12,527 nt of DNA from Oscillospiraceae bacterium. GTDB taxonomy: Bacteria > Bacillota > Clostridia > Oscillospirales > UBA929. The notes below the pieces were generated by a model, which did not search any database, had not been told where the DNA came from, and saw only the letters and a list, made by a program, of their open reading frames with translations. The position numbers and the translations under genes are program-made. This document shows, piece by piece, positions 1 to 7,704 of this stretch. The stretch lies in the NCBI GenBank assembly GCA_031271525.1, contig JAISVO010000116.1:1-12527 (forward strand). The letters run 5' to 3'. Within the stretch, counting starts at the first letter, position 1. Each line of letters starts with the position of its first letter.

Positions 1-1361
1 TGCGGGACTACGAACCGATCTTCCCGGGGATCATCGAGCGGCAGACCGCCTTCGCCAAGTCGCTGGCGGCGGAACTGTCCGAACGCTGTTGCTGCGAGGT
101 GGTCTTCGACGCGCCTGCCTTCGGGCGGGAATCAATCGAAGAATGTGTCATATCTTACAATAACCGCGCCCTTGACGGCATTTTATTCGTCATGTTAACC
201 TATAACTGCGGCGGATGGCTGGTCAAAGCCCTTCAAATGAACCGTCTGCCGTTGGCTTTGGCGGTGGTCCAGCCCGACGACTTTGTGAGCGCTTGCTGGG
301 AGGAGCTGGACTTCACCGTCAACCAAGGGATTCACGGGGCGCAGGACAACGCCAACGCGATCATACGCTCGGGCGTTCCCTGCCAGTTCTTCGCCGGATC
401 CCGCGCAGAACCGAGGTTCTTTGACTTCGTGAGGGATTTCTCCAAAGCCTGCCGGGCCAAAAAACGGTTGGAGAGAATGAAGACAGGCGTCATCGCCGTG
501 ATGGGCGGGATGAACGACATCACCCACGACAGCTTCGCCCTTCTGCGGCGGATCGGTCCCGAACTCGAGCACGACTCCCTCGGAGGTCTTGCGGTCCGTA
601 TGCGGGACGTGTCAGACGCCGAAATCGACGCCCGCATCGCGCGGGACAGGGGTGATTTCGACGTTGACCCAAAGCTTAAGGTTGAGGACCACGCGGAAGC
701 GGTTCGGATGTACTTGGCTTTCCGGCGGTATATGGAAGACCGGAAGTTGGACGCGCTGACGGCGCACTACGGGGTTTTCGCCGAGGACGGACGGTTCCGT
801 CAGCTCCCCCTCTACGCGGCCTCCGCCCTGATGAACGACGGCTACGGCTACGCCGCCGAAGGGGACGCGGTTTGTGCAAGCTTGGTATCGGCGGCGCACG
901 CCATTGGAGATAACGACGCCGGCTTCACCGAGATGTATGCGATGGACCACAGGCTCAACGCCCTCTGCTTCTGCCATGCCGGCGAAGGGAACTACGGGAT
1001 CGCCCGGAAGGGCGGTAAGCCGAGGCTGATTGATAAAGTCTTCCTAGAGGGCGGCCTCGGGAATCCCCCGACCTTTGTCTTCACCCCGGAACCGGGACCG
1101 GCGACCGTTGTTGCGCTGGGGGATATGGGCGGCGGGCGCTTCCGGCTTCTCTGCTCGGCGGGAGAGATCTTGGATAAGGACGATCTGGCCCGATGCGAAA
1201 TGCCCTACTTCTTCTTCCGTCCCAAGACCGGCGCTGTGCCCTGCGTCGAGCGATGGCTCGAACTGGGGGGGCCGCATCATGAGGCGTTCAACCCGGGCGA
1301 TACATCGGCCCGATGGAAGATGCTTTGCTCTATGCTTGATATAGAGTTTTACCCCGTATAG
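1..1361 (+). CDS. L-fucose/L-arabinose isomerase-family protein (5' end cut off)
   Basis: This probably converts an aldose, likely an L-sugar such as arabinose or fucose, to its ketose in the cytoplasm, using a divalent metal. The reading frame is open from base 3 and has no ATG or GTG start before base 99, so the true start is left of the window. The fold signature is seen in the segment with HGAQDNAN (codons near 336-360). Candidate metal ligands are Glu at 858 (in AAEGD), Glu at 930 (in FTEMY), His at 975 (in CHAGEGN) and one of the two His of GPHH at 1275-1280. Their spacing (24, 15 and about 100 residues) closely matches the Glu-Glu-His-His set of L-arabinose isomerase AraA (E306, E333, H350, H450 in E. 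coli). By that comparison only a few tens of residues are missing. The stop codon overlaps the ribosome site of the next gene, so the two are co-transcribed. The family assignment is firm; the exact sugar is not known. Confidence 0.85.
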   Translation, partial: RDYEPIFPGIIERQTAFAKSLAAELSERCCCEVVFDAPAFGRESIEECVISYNNRALDGILFVMLTYNCGGWLVKALQMNRLPLALAVVQPDDFVSACWEELDFTVNQGIHGAQDNANAIIRSGVPCQFFAGSRAEPRFFDFVRDFSKACRAKKRLERMKTGVIAVMGGMNDITHDSFALLRRIGPELEHDSLGGLAVRMRDVSDAEIDARIARDRGDFDVDPKLKVEDHAEAVRMYLAFRRYMEDRKLDALTAHYGVFAEDGRFRQLPLYAASALMNDGYGYAAEGDAVCASLVSAAHAIGDNDAGFTEMYAMDHRLNALCFCHAGEGNYGIARKGGKPRLIDKVFLEGGLGNPPTFVFTPEPGPATVVALGDMGGGRFRLLCSAGEILDKDDLARCEMPYFFFRPKTGAVPCVERWLELGGPHHEAFNPGDTSARWKMLCSMLDIEFYPV

Positions 1362-1365
1362 GAGG
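1360..1365 (+). promoter_or_regulatory. Ribosome binding site deciding the start of the first permease
   Basis: AGGAGG overlaps the upstream stop codon TAG (1359-1361). A GTG at 1365 begins inside this site and cannot be used with it. The GTG at 1374 is 8 nt downstream and is the likely start. Confidence 0.75.
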
Positions 1366-1373
1366 TGTCCGCC

Positions 1374-2312
1374 GTGGCACAGCAGACAGTGCGGCTGCAA
1401 GAGCGAAAGATCGGTTTCACCGCGTACCTGCGGAAATATTGGTTCCTCTACGTCCTCGCGGTCCCGGGGATCGCGTTCCTCGCGGTCTTCAGCTACGGGC
1501 CGATGTACGGGCTGCTCCTCGCCTTCAAGGACCTGAATATGGGCGCGGGGATCCTGAAAAGCCCGTGGGCGGGGTTGGACCACTTCAAGACGATCTTCTC
1601 CTACCCCGAGATCACCCGCGCGATTATGAACACGCTGGCGATCAACGCGCTGAACCTCCTCTTCGGCTTCACCTTCGTCATCTTCCTTGCGCTGATGCTG
1701 AATGAGTTGCGGTTCAAAAAAGTCAAGAGCGTGGCGCAGACCTTCGTCTACCTCCCCTACTTCCTGTCGTGGATTGTTTTCTCAGGGATCATCCAAACCT
1801 TTTTGGCTCCCGACTACGGGCTGGTCAACAGCATTCTCGCGGCCCTCGGGAAGGGTCAGATCGTCTTCCTCTCCGAAGCGGGTCTGTACCGCTGGATCCT
1901 CGTCGTCGCGAATATCATCAAAACCTCGGGCTACAGCACGATCATCTACCTCGCGGCAATCGCCGGAGTCAGTCCGGAGCTGTATGAATCCGCCAAAGTG
2001 GACGGGGCGAACCGGTTCCACATGATCCGGCACATCACCCTTCCCCGGATCGTGCCCACCATCGCGGTTTTGCTGATCCTCCAGCTCGCGGGGATGTTCT
2101 CCGCCAACTTCGACATGGTATATACAACCTACTCCCCGATGGTCTTCGAGACCGGCGACGTCATCTCCACCTATATCTACCGGGTGGGCATCGGAAAAGC
2201 GCAGTACGAGGTGGGTACGGCGATGGGGCTTGTGTTCAACGGGCTGAGCTTCCTTGTGATTATCGCGGCGAACAAGCTGATCCGGAAAATGGATGTCATG
2301 GGGATCTTTTAA
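1374..2312 (+). CDS. ABC sugar transporter permease, LplB family (MalF-like subunit)
   Basis: This is one of two membrane subunits of a CUT1-type oligosaccharide importer. It is 312 residues from the GTG at 1374, chosen because the AGGAGG site lies 8 nt upstream. Six hydrophobic segments can be seen, at about residues 24-46, 87-108, 122-145, 173-195, 227-247 and 280-300. The cytoplasmic EAA loop that contacts the ATPase is intact at about 203-226, with the core AKVDGAN and then ITLPRI. The segment around residues 42-52 (GPMYGLLLAFKD) is typical of LplB/YteP proteins, which import complex oligosaccharides in Firmicutes. It is followed after 20 nt by the partner permease and then by the binding protein, the usual LplB-YtcP-lipoprotein order. 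The transported substrate cannot be read from the sequence. Confidence 0.93.
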   Translation: MAQQTVRLQERKIGFTAYLRKYWFLYVLAVPGIAFLAVFSYGPMYGLLLAFKDLNMGAGILKSPWAGLDHFKTIFSYPEITRAIMNTLAINALNLLFGFTFVIFLALMLNELRFKKVKSVAQTFVYLPYFLSWIVFSGIIQTFLAPDYGLVNSILAALGKGQIVFLSEAGLYRWILVVANIIKTSGYSTIIYLAAIAGVSPELYESAKVDGANRFHMIRHITLPRIVPTIAVLLILQLAGMFSANFDMVYTTYSPMVFETGDVISTYIYRVGIGKAQYEVGTAMGLVFNGLSFLVIIAANKLIRKMDVMGIF

Positions 2313-2332
2313 GAAAGGGGGGTTGGGGCATT

Positions 2333-3220
2333 ATGAAACGGAGACTGGGCTTTAACTTTTTCGACCTATTTGTATTGGCGTTCTGCGTCGTCTTCGCGCT
2401 GATCTGTTTCTATCCGATCTGGTATGTGCTGGTCGTCTCGATCACGCCGTACGAACAGTTCCTGAACACGCCCTTTGTGCTGGCCCCGCCGCTGAATCCC
2501 GACTTCACCTACTACACGGGAATCTTCACTTCCAACACCTTCCTCCGCTCGATGTCGGTCTCGGTGGTGGTTACCCTTGTCGGCACATCCCTTTGTCTGC
2601 TGGTGACCTCGTCGGTCGCCTACGCGGTTTCCAAGACCCACATCCGGGGGATGAAGCTCCTCAACGCCGTCGCCGTTTTCACCATGTTCTTCTCGGGCGG
2701 CACGATTCCGACCTTTATGCTGTATAAAAACCTCGGGCTTCTGGAAAACCCGCTGGTTATGGTAATCCCCGGCGCGTTCAACGTGACCTACTACATCATC
2801 ATGCGGAACTACTTCTCCTACTCGGTGCCGAAGGAGCTGGAGGAGGCTGCGAGGATCGACCGGGCGAACGACATTCAGGTCTTCGGAAGGATCGTCCTTC
2901 CTCTGTCCCGCCCGATGCTGGCCGCGATCGGATTGTTCATCGCGGTCGGTTACTGGAACGACTACTACACCTACATGGTCTACTGCCAGATCCCCAAGTT
3001 CCAGCCGTTCATGTGGGCGCTCCGGCGGATGCTGACCGACGCGACCTTCACGAGTTCGACGTCGAGCGCGGCGCAGCAGCAGCTGAACATCCCCAAGATA
3101 CCCGCCCTGAGTCTGCGGATGGCGACGGTGATCGTCGCGATCTTCCCCATCCTGATCGTATACCCGTTCTTGCAGCGGCATTTCGCCAAAGGAATCCTCA
3201 TCGGCGCCGTGAAGGGCTGA
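2333..3220 (+). CDS. ABC sugar transporter permease, YtcP/LplC family (MalG-like subunit)
   Basis: This is the second membrane subunit of the importer, 295 residues. The ATG at 2333 has a G-rich ribosome site (AAAGGGGGG, 2314-2322) about 10 nt upstream. Hydrophobic segments lie near residues 12-36, 76-100, 108-132, 142-160, 193-212 and 263-283. The segment GYWNDYYTYM (206-215) and the C-terminal KGILIGAVKG are typical of the YtcP/LplC group. The EAA loop is at about 167-190 (ELEEAARID, then IVLPLSRP). One oddity is that the normally invariant glycine of the EAA core (D-G-A) is arginine here: IDRAND, codon CGG at 2861-2863. The rest of the loop is conventional, so the protein may still function, but this residue lies at the ATPase contact. 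No ATP-binding subunit is encoded in the window. Confidence 0.93.
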   Translation: MKRRLGFNFFDLFVLAFCVVFALICFYPIWYVLVVSITPYEQFLNTPFVLAPPLNPDFTYYTGIFTSNTFLRSMSVSVVVTLVGTSLCLLVTSSVAYAVSKTHIRGMKLLNAVAVFTMFFSGGTIPTFMLYKNLGLLENPLVMVIPGAFNVTYYIIMRNYFSYSVPKELEEAARIDRANDIQVFGRIVLPLSRPMLAAIGLFIAVGYWNDYYTYMVYCQIPKFQPFMWALRRMLTDATFTSSTSSAAQQQLNIPKIPALSLRMATVIVAIFPILIVYPFLQRHFAKGILIGAVKG

Positions 3221-3248
3221 TTGGATTATAAACTAAGGAGGGACAACT

Positions 3249-4979
3249 ATGAAAACCACGAAGATCCTCAGCTTGATCCTGTGCTTCGCGCTGGTACTCG
3301 GGCTGACAGCGGCCTGCGCAGACAAATCCCCGGCAGGCGACAGCGACCCAAACAGCGATACCCCAAACAACAGCAACCAGAGCGATCGGGTGACCATCCG
3401 GGTCGCCGAGTACGGCACAGGGCTGGACAATGCCCGCCCCGAGGATGACCGCATTAAGAAGTACATCGAGGACAAGCTGAACATCAACCTCGAGTATGTA
3501 AGCTTCGACGATTCGGTGTGGGATGAGACGATCGACACCAACCTGATGGCGGGGATGGGCTTCGACGTCTTCCACAACTGGGCGCAGCAGGAATCGACCA
3601 CACGCTGGGTCAACGGTAACGTCATCGTGCCGGTCGGCGACCTCGTTAACGCCGACCCGGGCCGCTATCCGGTGCTGAACAAGCTGTTCAACTCCCCCGA
3701 CTACAAGATGTTCTCCACTTCCCTCACCGGCTCGGAGACCGTCTACGGCGTGCTGGCGCTCGCCTTCTCCCGGTGGTACGCCGGAACCCTGACGTATAAC
3801 AAGAAAATCCTGAACGAGGCGGGCTTCACCGAAGCGCCGAAGAACCTCGCGGAGTTCATGCAGTACGGCAAAGCGGCGGCGGAGAAGGGCTATACCGCAT
3901 GGTGGCCCCGGAATGGCAAACTGACCTCCTTAGAGGAGATGGACAAGATCGTCGCCTACCCGATGGGCACCTCGATCCGCGCCAATGAAGGCGGCGTGAC
4001 GCTGGGCATGGTGCAGACCGGAACGGACACATGGAAGTCGGTCACCGTTTCCGACGCCTCCCGCGAGGCAATCCGGGTCCTGAACGGGATGTACAACGAC
4101 GGCACCCTGCCGATGGGCATCGGCACCGAGGAGGACTTCGGCCCCATCCTCGACCAATGGGACAACGACAAGATCGGCGCGATCAGCTACTTTGTCTCCA
4201 GCGGGGCGCAGTACGCGTGGACGCTGAACGACCGCTACAAAAAGGTGCGGACCGACGCCACCTATGAGGACCTGATTGTCGGCCCGATGATTCAGGCGGA
4301 GGACGGAAGCTACCCGAAGCAGTATGACATCCCCTTCTGGCTCGGCGCGTACACGATGATCTCCTCCGGCTGCAAGACCCCCGACCGCGCGCTGGATTAC
4401 CTTGAGTTCCTCGGCTCCGCGGAAGGACAGAACCTGATCTTCAAGGGGATTGAGGGCGTCCATTACACCGAGGAGAACGGCAAGGTCACCTTCAATACCG
4501 AGGAATGGAAGAACGAGAATGTGATGTACGGTTTTGACGACGGACGCTGCTATTATCCGTGGGGCAGCTTCTTCTACAACGCCATGAGCCGCTGGACCCC
4601 TTGGGAGACATCGTCCGCCAGCTGGTTTGACATCTACAAGGAAGAGCATAACTATACGGACGAGTGGACCGGCTTGGGCGTGTCCCCCGAGGTGGCGTAC
4701 GGCAACGAGATTACCGACCAGAACCGCGCGAACGTCTTCGTCGACCTCCCGTCCTACTACGCCCTTGTGAGCTTCACCGAGGAGGAGCTGGCAATCCGCG
4801 CGAACCTCAAGGCGCTTGTGGACGAATATGTCCCGGCGTTCATCACCGGCAAGAAGAACCTCGACGGCGATTGGGACGAATATGTCCAGAAATACACCGA
4901 CGCGGGCGTCGCGAAGGTCGAAGCGGGCCTGAACAGCGCGATCGCCGCGGCGAGAGCGAAATTCGAAGCGGCAAAGTAA
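3249..4979 (+). CDS. Extracellular sugar-binding lipoprotein of the ABC importer (LplA-like)
   Basis: This is the membrane-anchored solute-binding protein that captures the oligosaccharide outside the cell and passes it to the two permeases. It is 576 residues; the ATG at 3249 follows AAGGAGGG (3235-3242) by 6 nt. The N-terminus is a lipoprotein signal: basic MKTTK, a hydrophobic stretch, then the lipobox LTAAC with the lipidated cysteine at residue 23. Next comes a flexible linker (about 24-44) rich in Asp, Ser, Asn and Pro, and then the family 1 binding-protein body starting at VTIRVAEYG. The length is at the long end for binding proteins and is typical of the LplA/YtcQ group paired with LplB/YtcP permeases. 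The C-terminus is helical and Ala/Lys-rich. A strong stem-loop follows the gene, a common arrangement that raises binding-protein message relative to downstream genes. Confidence 0.93.
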   Translation: MKTTKILSLILCFALVLGLTAACADKSPAGDSDPNSDTPNNSNQSDRVTIRVAEYGTGLDNARPEDDRIKKYIEDKLNINLEYVSFDDSVWDETIDTNLMAGMGFDVFHNWAQQESTTRWVNGNVIVPVGDLVNADPGRYPVLNKLFNSPDYKMFSTSLTGSETVYGVLALAFSRWYAGTLTYNKKILNEAGFTEAPKNLAEFMQYGKAAAEKGYTAWWPRNGKLTSLEEMDKIVAYPMGTSIRANEGGVTLGMVQTGTDTWKSVTVSDASREAIRVLNGMYNDGTLPMGIGTEEDFGPILDQWDNDKIGAISYFVSSGAQYAWTLNDRYKKVRTDATYEDLIVGPMIQAEDGSYPKQYDIPFWLGAYTMISSGCKTPDRALDYLEFLGSAEGQNLIFKGIEGVHYTEENGKVTFNTEEWKNENVMYGFDDGRCYYPWGSFFYNAMSRWTPWETSSASWFDIYKEEHNYTDEWTGLGVSPEVAYGNEITDQNRANVFVDLPSYYALVSFTEEELAIRANLKALVDEYVPAFITGKKNLDGDWDEYVQKYTDAGVAKVEAGLNSAIAAARAKFEAAK

Positions 4980-4995
4980 GAAGCGGCAACGAGCA

Positions 4996-5032
4996 GAAAG
5001 GGCGCCGTCCGTTACCCCTACGGCGCCCTTTC
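4996..5032 (+). terminator. Stem-loop after the binding-protein gene (attenuator or mRNA stabiliser)
   Basis: A perfect 13-bp inverted repeat (arms 4996-5008 and 5020-5032, with GGGCGCC cores) surrounds an 11-nt loop. It starts 17 nt after the stop of the binding-protein gene. Only three T residues are present and they belong to the stem; GC-rich sequence follows, so it is not a canonical strong intrinsic terminator. Partial termination or protection of the upstream message from 3' exonucleases are both plausible. Downstream genes continue in the same direction. Confidence 0.7.
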
Positions 5033-5051
5033 GCGCGCCCAACATCACCTC

Positions 5052-5057
5052 AAAGGA
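5052..5057 (+). promoter_or_regulatory. Ribosome binding site deciding the start of the first propeller gene
   Basis: AAAGGA lies 11 nt before the GTG at 5069. The in-frame ATG at 5057 directly abuts this site, leaving no spacer, so the GTG is preferred. The context (TAACT then GTG) resembles the binding-protein gene (CAACT then ATG). Confidence 0.6.
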
Positions 5058-5068
5058 TGGTAATAACT

Positions 5069-6262
5069 GTGAAGGATTATACCATTGTCACAAGGAAAGA
5101 AGCCAAGCTCTTGACCAGAGACGTGAAGGACCGGCTGAACGAGTATCATTGGCAGCGGGTGTTCTATCAATTCGAGTGCCTGATGAAAGATGATTTCCAT
5201 GGGCCGAAGGGGGCGAACCCGCCGATCATCCCCCCCATCCCGGGATCCAAGCGGAGTGTCGTCTATTTTGGGAGCGAAGAGCACGGGTCATATAACCACC
5301 ACAACCAAATCGCGAAGTTCAAGGGGAAATACTACTATGCGTGGTCCAACGGCTTCCGGAACGAGGAGGACGCCGGGCAGAAGGTGCTGTTCGCCACTTC
5401 GCCCAACGCGGTCCATTGGTCGGAGGCGTCGGTGCTGCTGGACGTCGCGCCGGGGAGCCGCTGGGCGCACAACTGCGTGGCTCTCTATACCGACGGTGAG
5501 GCGATGGTCTGCGTTATCATGAGCGAGGAGACCGAGCACGACGAGACGGTGACCGGAATGCGCCGGATTAAACCGGAGGACGCGTATATTGACGCGTACA
5601 GAACGACCGACGGGGAACACTGGGAAAAGGCGTTTTCATTCGGCACCGGGATCAAGTGGATCTTTGAGGCTCCCCGCCTGACCCAAGAGGGGCGGCTGAT
5701 GTGTGTCTGCAACACCAAAAAGGACGGGCCCGCGATCATGCTCTGGCCGGGGTCGGACATCTGCGCAAAACCCGAGCTGATCCATGTCCCCGAGCCGGAG
5801 GGCGCGTGGTTCCCGTACGGCGAGTCGACTTGGTATCAGACCGACGAAGGGCGGATCATGGTTTTCTGGCGGGATGAGGGCGCGTCCCTCCGCCTCTATG
5901 TCAACCACAGCGACGACGGCGGAAAAACATGGAGCGAGCCGGTGCTGACCGACATCCCCGACTCAATGAGCCGCCTGTACGCGGGCCGGCTGACCGACGG
6001 GCGGTATTTTATCGTCAACAACACCATCCGGACACTGCTCGACCGCACCCCCCTGATGCTCCTGCTCAGCGACGACGGGGTAACGTATAACAAGGTCTAT
6101 ATTATCAACGACACCCCCTGCGTCATGCGGCACAAGGGGCTGCTGAAAGCGAACGGCAACCAGTACCCCTGCTGTTTGGTGGACGGGGACAAGCTGATTG
6201 TCGCCTACGACGAGAACAAAGAGGATATTTTCTGCGAGGTCATCGACACAACGAAAATCTAA
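5069..6262 (+). CDS. Asp-box beta-propeller glycan-active enzyme (sialidase-superfamily, cytoplasmic)
   Basis: This is probably a glycoside hydrolase or lyase with a beta-propeller fold that acts in the cytoplasm on an imported oligosaccharide. It is 397 residues from the GTG at 5069 and has no signal peptide. Asp-box repeats are visible: SDDGGKTW (281-288), TTDGEHW (179-185), a degenerate SPNAVHW (111-117) and DDGVTY (335-340). The N-terminal segment SYNHHNQIAKFKGKYYYAWSNG region (74-95) has two adjacent histidines followed by a blade with WSNG, and an FRIP motif typical of GH33 sialidases is absent. Histidine-centred seven-bladed propellers such as GH145/PL42 (rhamnose-glucuronate cleaving) are an alternative comparison, but this is my inference from a motif only. 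It follows the importer and precedes an esterase 17 nt away. The frame is open further upstream, through the binding-protein gene, but that part is out of frame with a clear gene and has no ribosome site. Confidence 0.75.
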   Translation: MKDYTIVTRKEAKLLTRDVKDRLNEYHWQRVFYQFECLMKDDFHGPKGANPPIIPPIPGSKRSVVYFGSEEHGSYNHHNQIAKFKGKYYYAWSNGFRNEEDAGQKVLFATSPNAVHWSEASVLLDVAPGSRWAHNCVALYTDGEAMVCVIMSEETEHDETVTGMRRIKPEDAYIDAYRTTDGEHWEKAFSFGTGIKWIFEAPRLTQEGRLMCVCNTKKDGPAIMLWPGSDICAKPELIHVPEPEGAWFPYGESTWYQTDEGRIMVFWRDEGASLRLYVNHSDDGGKTWSEPVLTDIPDSMSRLYAGRLTDGRYFIVNNTIRTLLDRTPLMLLLSDDGVTYNKVYIINDTPCVMRHKGLLKANGNQYPCCLVDGDKLIVAYDENKEDIFCEVIDTTKI

Positions 6263-6279
6263 CCCCGGAGATGGTATAG

Positions 6280-7704
6280 ATGGATACACGGATTACAGCG
6301 CCCAAAGGCGCGGTCCTGCTCGGAGGGCTGGAGGATTGGCAGATCCTCCAGCAGGAGAACGGCGCGGCGCTGGTAACCCTGCACGGGGAATACCACGCGA
6401 AACGCCTCGCGAGCGACCCTCCGGTGACCTTTTCCGACACGGAAAACCCGCGCGGCGTCACGGTTAAAGCCCGGGTTGTGCTGGAAAACACCGCCGGAGA
6501 GGTTGTGCCGTGGACGGAGTGCGCGCTGTCGGACGGACAGTGGGCGGTTACGCTGAAGGTACCGGCCGGGGGGCTGTACCGGCTGGAGCTGACGATGACC
6601 TACGGCGGCGCGGACGGCTACACGGTGACCCGGGGCGATATGGTCAGGCACTGGGGGGTCGGCGACGTCTTTGTCATCGCGGGGCAGTCCAACGCTGCCG
6701 GGCGGGCGAAGGACGAGTTCCCCGACCCACCCGTGCTGGGGGTCAATCTCCTTCGCAATAGCGGGGTTTGGGACATCGCGGCCCACCCGATGAACGACTG
6801 CACCGGCGCCGTCTATGAAGGGCATTACGAAAACCACAACCCGGGGCACGGACCCTTCCTTGCCTTTGCGAAACGTCTTCGCGCGGAGCTTGGCTACCCG
6901 ATCGGGCTGATCATGACGGCGTACGGCGGCTCGCCCCTCCGCTGGTGGAATCCGGAGGAGAACGGGGCGCTCCTCGGCGAGGCGGTCCGGATGGTGAAGA
7001 CCCACAGCCCGAAGGTCAAAGCGATGCTCTGGTATCAGGGTGAGGCGGACGGGATGGAGGAGACGGGGGACACCTATCTCAGCCGGTTTGCCGCCTTTGT
7101 CGGCGCGGCGCGGGCCGAACTGGGCGCGCCTAAGCTGCCGGTCTTCACCCTTCAACTTGCCCGCTGCACCTATACGACGACCGACGGGCTGGATAAACAC
7201 TGGGGGCTTGTGCGGGACGCGCAGGTCAAAGCCGCGAAGACGCTGTCCGGCGTCTATGTCGTACCCACCCTCGATCTTGAGCTGTATGATTCGGCGCATC
7301 TGTCCACCGCCGGGAACATCAAGCTCGGCGAACGGGTCGCCGTCAGCGCCCTTAGCGAACTGTATGGCATCCGTGCGGCGTGGCAGGCGCACGAGCTCCT
7401 TCGCGCGGAGGCGCAGGAGGACGGGAGCGTCCTGCTGAAGTTTTCGCATTGCGCCCAGTGGCTCGATCCGTTCGGAGTGCCGCCCGAAGCGCTCCCCTTC
7501 TCACTGGAGGGCGGGATGGGACTGTATAAACGCCCGGTCAGCTGGAAGACGAAGGAGGACGGGGAGATTCTTCTGACCTTCGCAACCCCTGTAAAGCCCG
7601 GTATGAAACTGCACGGCGCTTGGGAGATGAACCCCCCGGCCTACATACCCTGCAATGAAAACCGCCTGCCCTTTTTGGCGTTCTACGGGAGGGAGATCAC
7701 CTAA
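6280..7704 (+). CDS. SASA-domain acetylesterase (sialate O-acetylesterase family, CE6-like)
   Basis: This probably removes O-acetyl groups from an imported glycan in the cytoplasm; no signal peptide is present. It is 474 residues and starts at the ATG at 6280, with CGGAG about 10 nt upstream. The N-terminal 115 or so residues look like a beta-rich domain (starting LGGLEDWQILQ). The catalytic SGNH/SASA domain starts at about 128: GQSN (135-138, nucleophile Ser137), AYGG (214-217), the block WYQGEAD (251-257) and the Asp/His pair in DSAH (337-340). A beta-rich C-terminal part (about 365-470) ends the protein. Despite the family name, members act on various acetylated sugars, including plant xylan and pectin, so sialic acid need not be the substrate. 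The next gene starts immediately after its stop codon. A second acetylesterase closes the operon. Confidence 0.88.
   Translation: MDTRITAPKGAVLLGGLEDWQILQQENGAALVTLHGEYHAKRLASDPPVTFSDTENPRGVTVKARVVLENTAGEVVPWTECALSDGQWAVTLKVPAGGLYRLELTMTYGGADGYTVTRGDMVRHWGVGDVFVIAGQSNAAGRAKDEFPDPPVLGVNLLRNSGVWDIAAHPMNDCTGAVYEGHYENHNPGHGPFLAFAKRLRAELGYPIGLIMTAYGGSPLRWWNPEENGALLGEAVRMVKTHSPKVKAMLWYQGEADGMEETGDTYLSRFAAFVGAARAELGAPKLPVFTLQLARCTYTTTDGLDKHWGLVRDAQVKAAKTLSGVYVVPTLDLELYDSAHLSTAGNIKLGERVAVSALSELYGIRAAWQAHELLRAEAQEDGSVLLKFSHCAQWLDPFGVPPEALPFSLEGGMGLYKRPVSWKTKEDGEILLTFATPVKPGMKLHGAWEMNPPAYIPCNENRLPFLAFYGREIT
7687..7695 (+). promoter_or_regulatory. Ribosome binding site for the TIM-barrel hydrolase, inside the esterase gene
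   Basis: GGGAGGGAG lies within the last codons of the esterase gene, 9 nt before the ATG at 7705. This ATG directly follows the TAA at 7702-7704, consistent with translational coupling. Confidence 0.7.

Noticed and set aside
2366..3181. A 271-residue minus-strand frame across the second permease
   Set aside because: The composition is extremely rich in charged residues and there are no motifs. It mirrors the well-supported membrane protein on the other strand.
3930..5048. A 372-residue open frame on the minus strand across the binding-protein gene
   Set aside because: It is antisense to a strongly supported lipoprotein gene. It has no ribosome site or recognisable family, and long antisense frames are expected in GC-rich coding DNA.
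4664..5068. Possible upstream extension of the first propeller gene into the binding-protein gene
   Set aside because: The extra part reads in another frame of a real gene, gives an Arg-rich sequence without family resemblance, and crosses a 13-bp hairpin.
6259..7449. A 396-residue open frame on the minus strand across the SASA esterase
   Set aside because: The sense frame has clear catalytic motifs. The antisense protein is Arg/Pro-rich low-information sequence, typical of a shadow frame.
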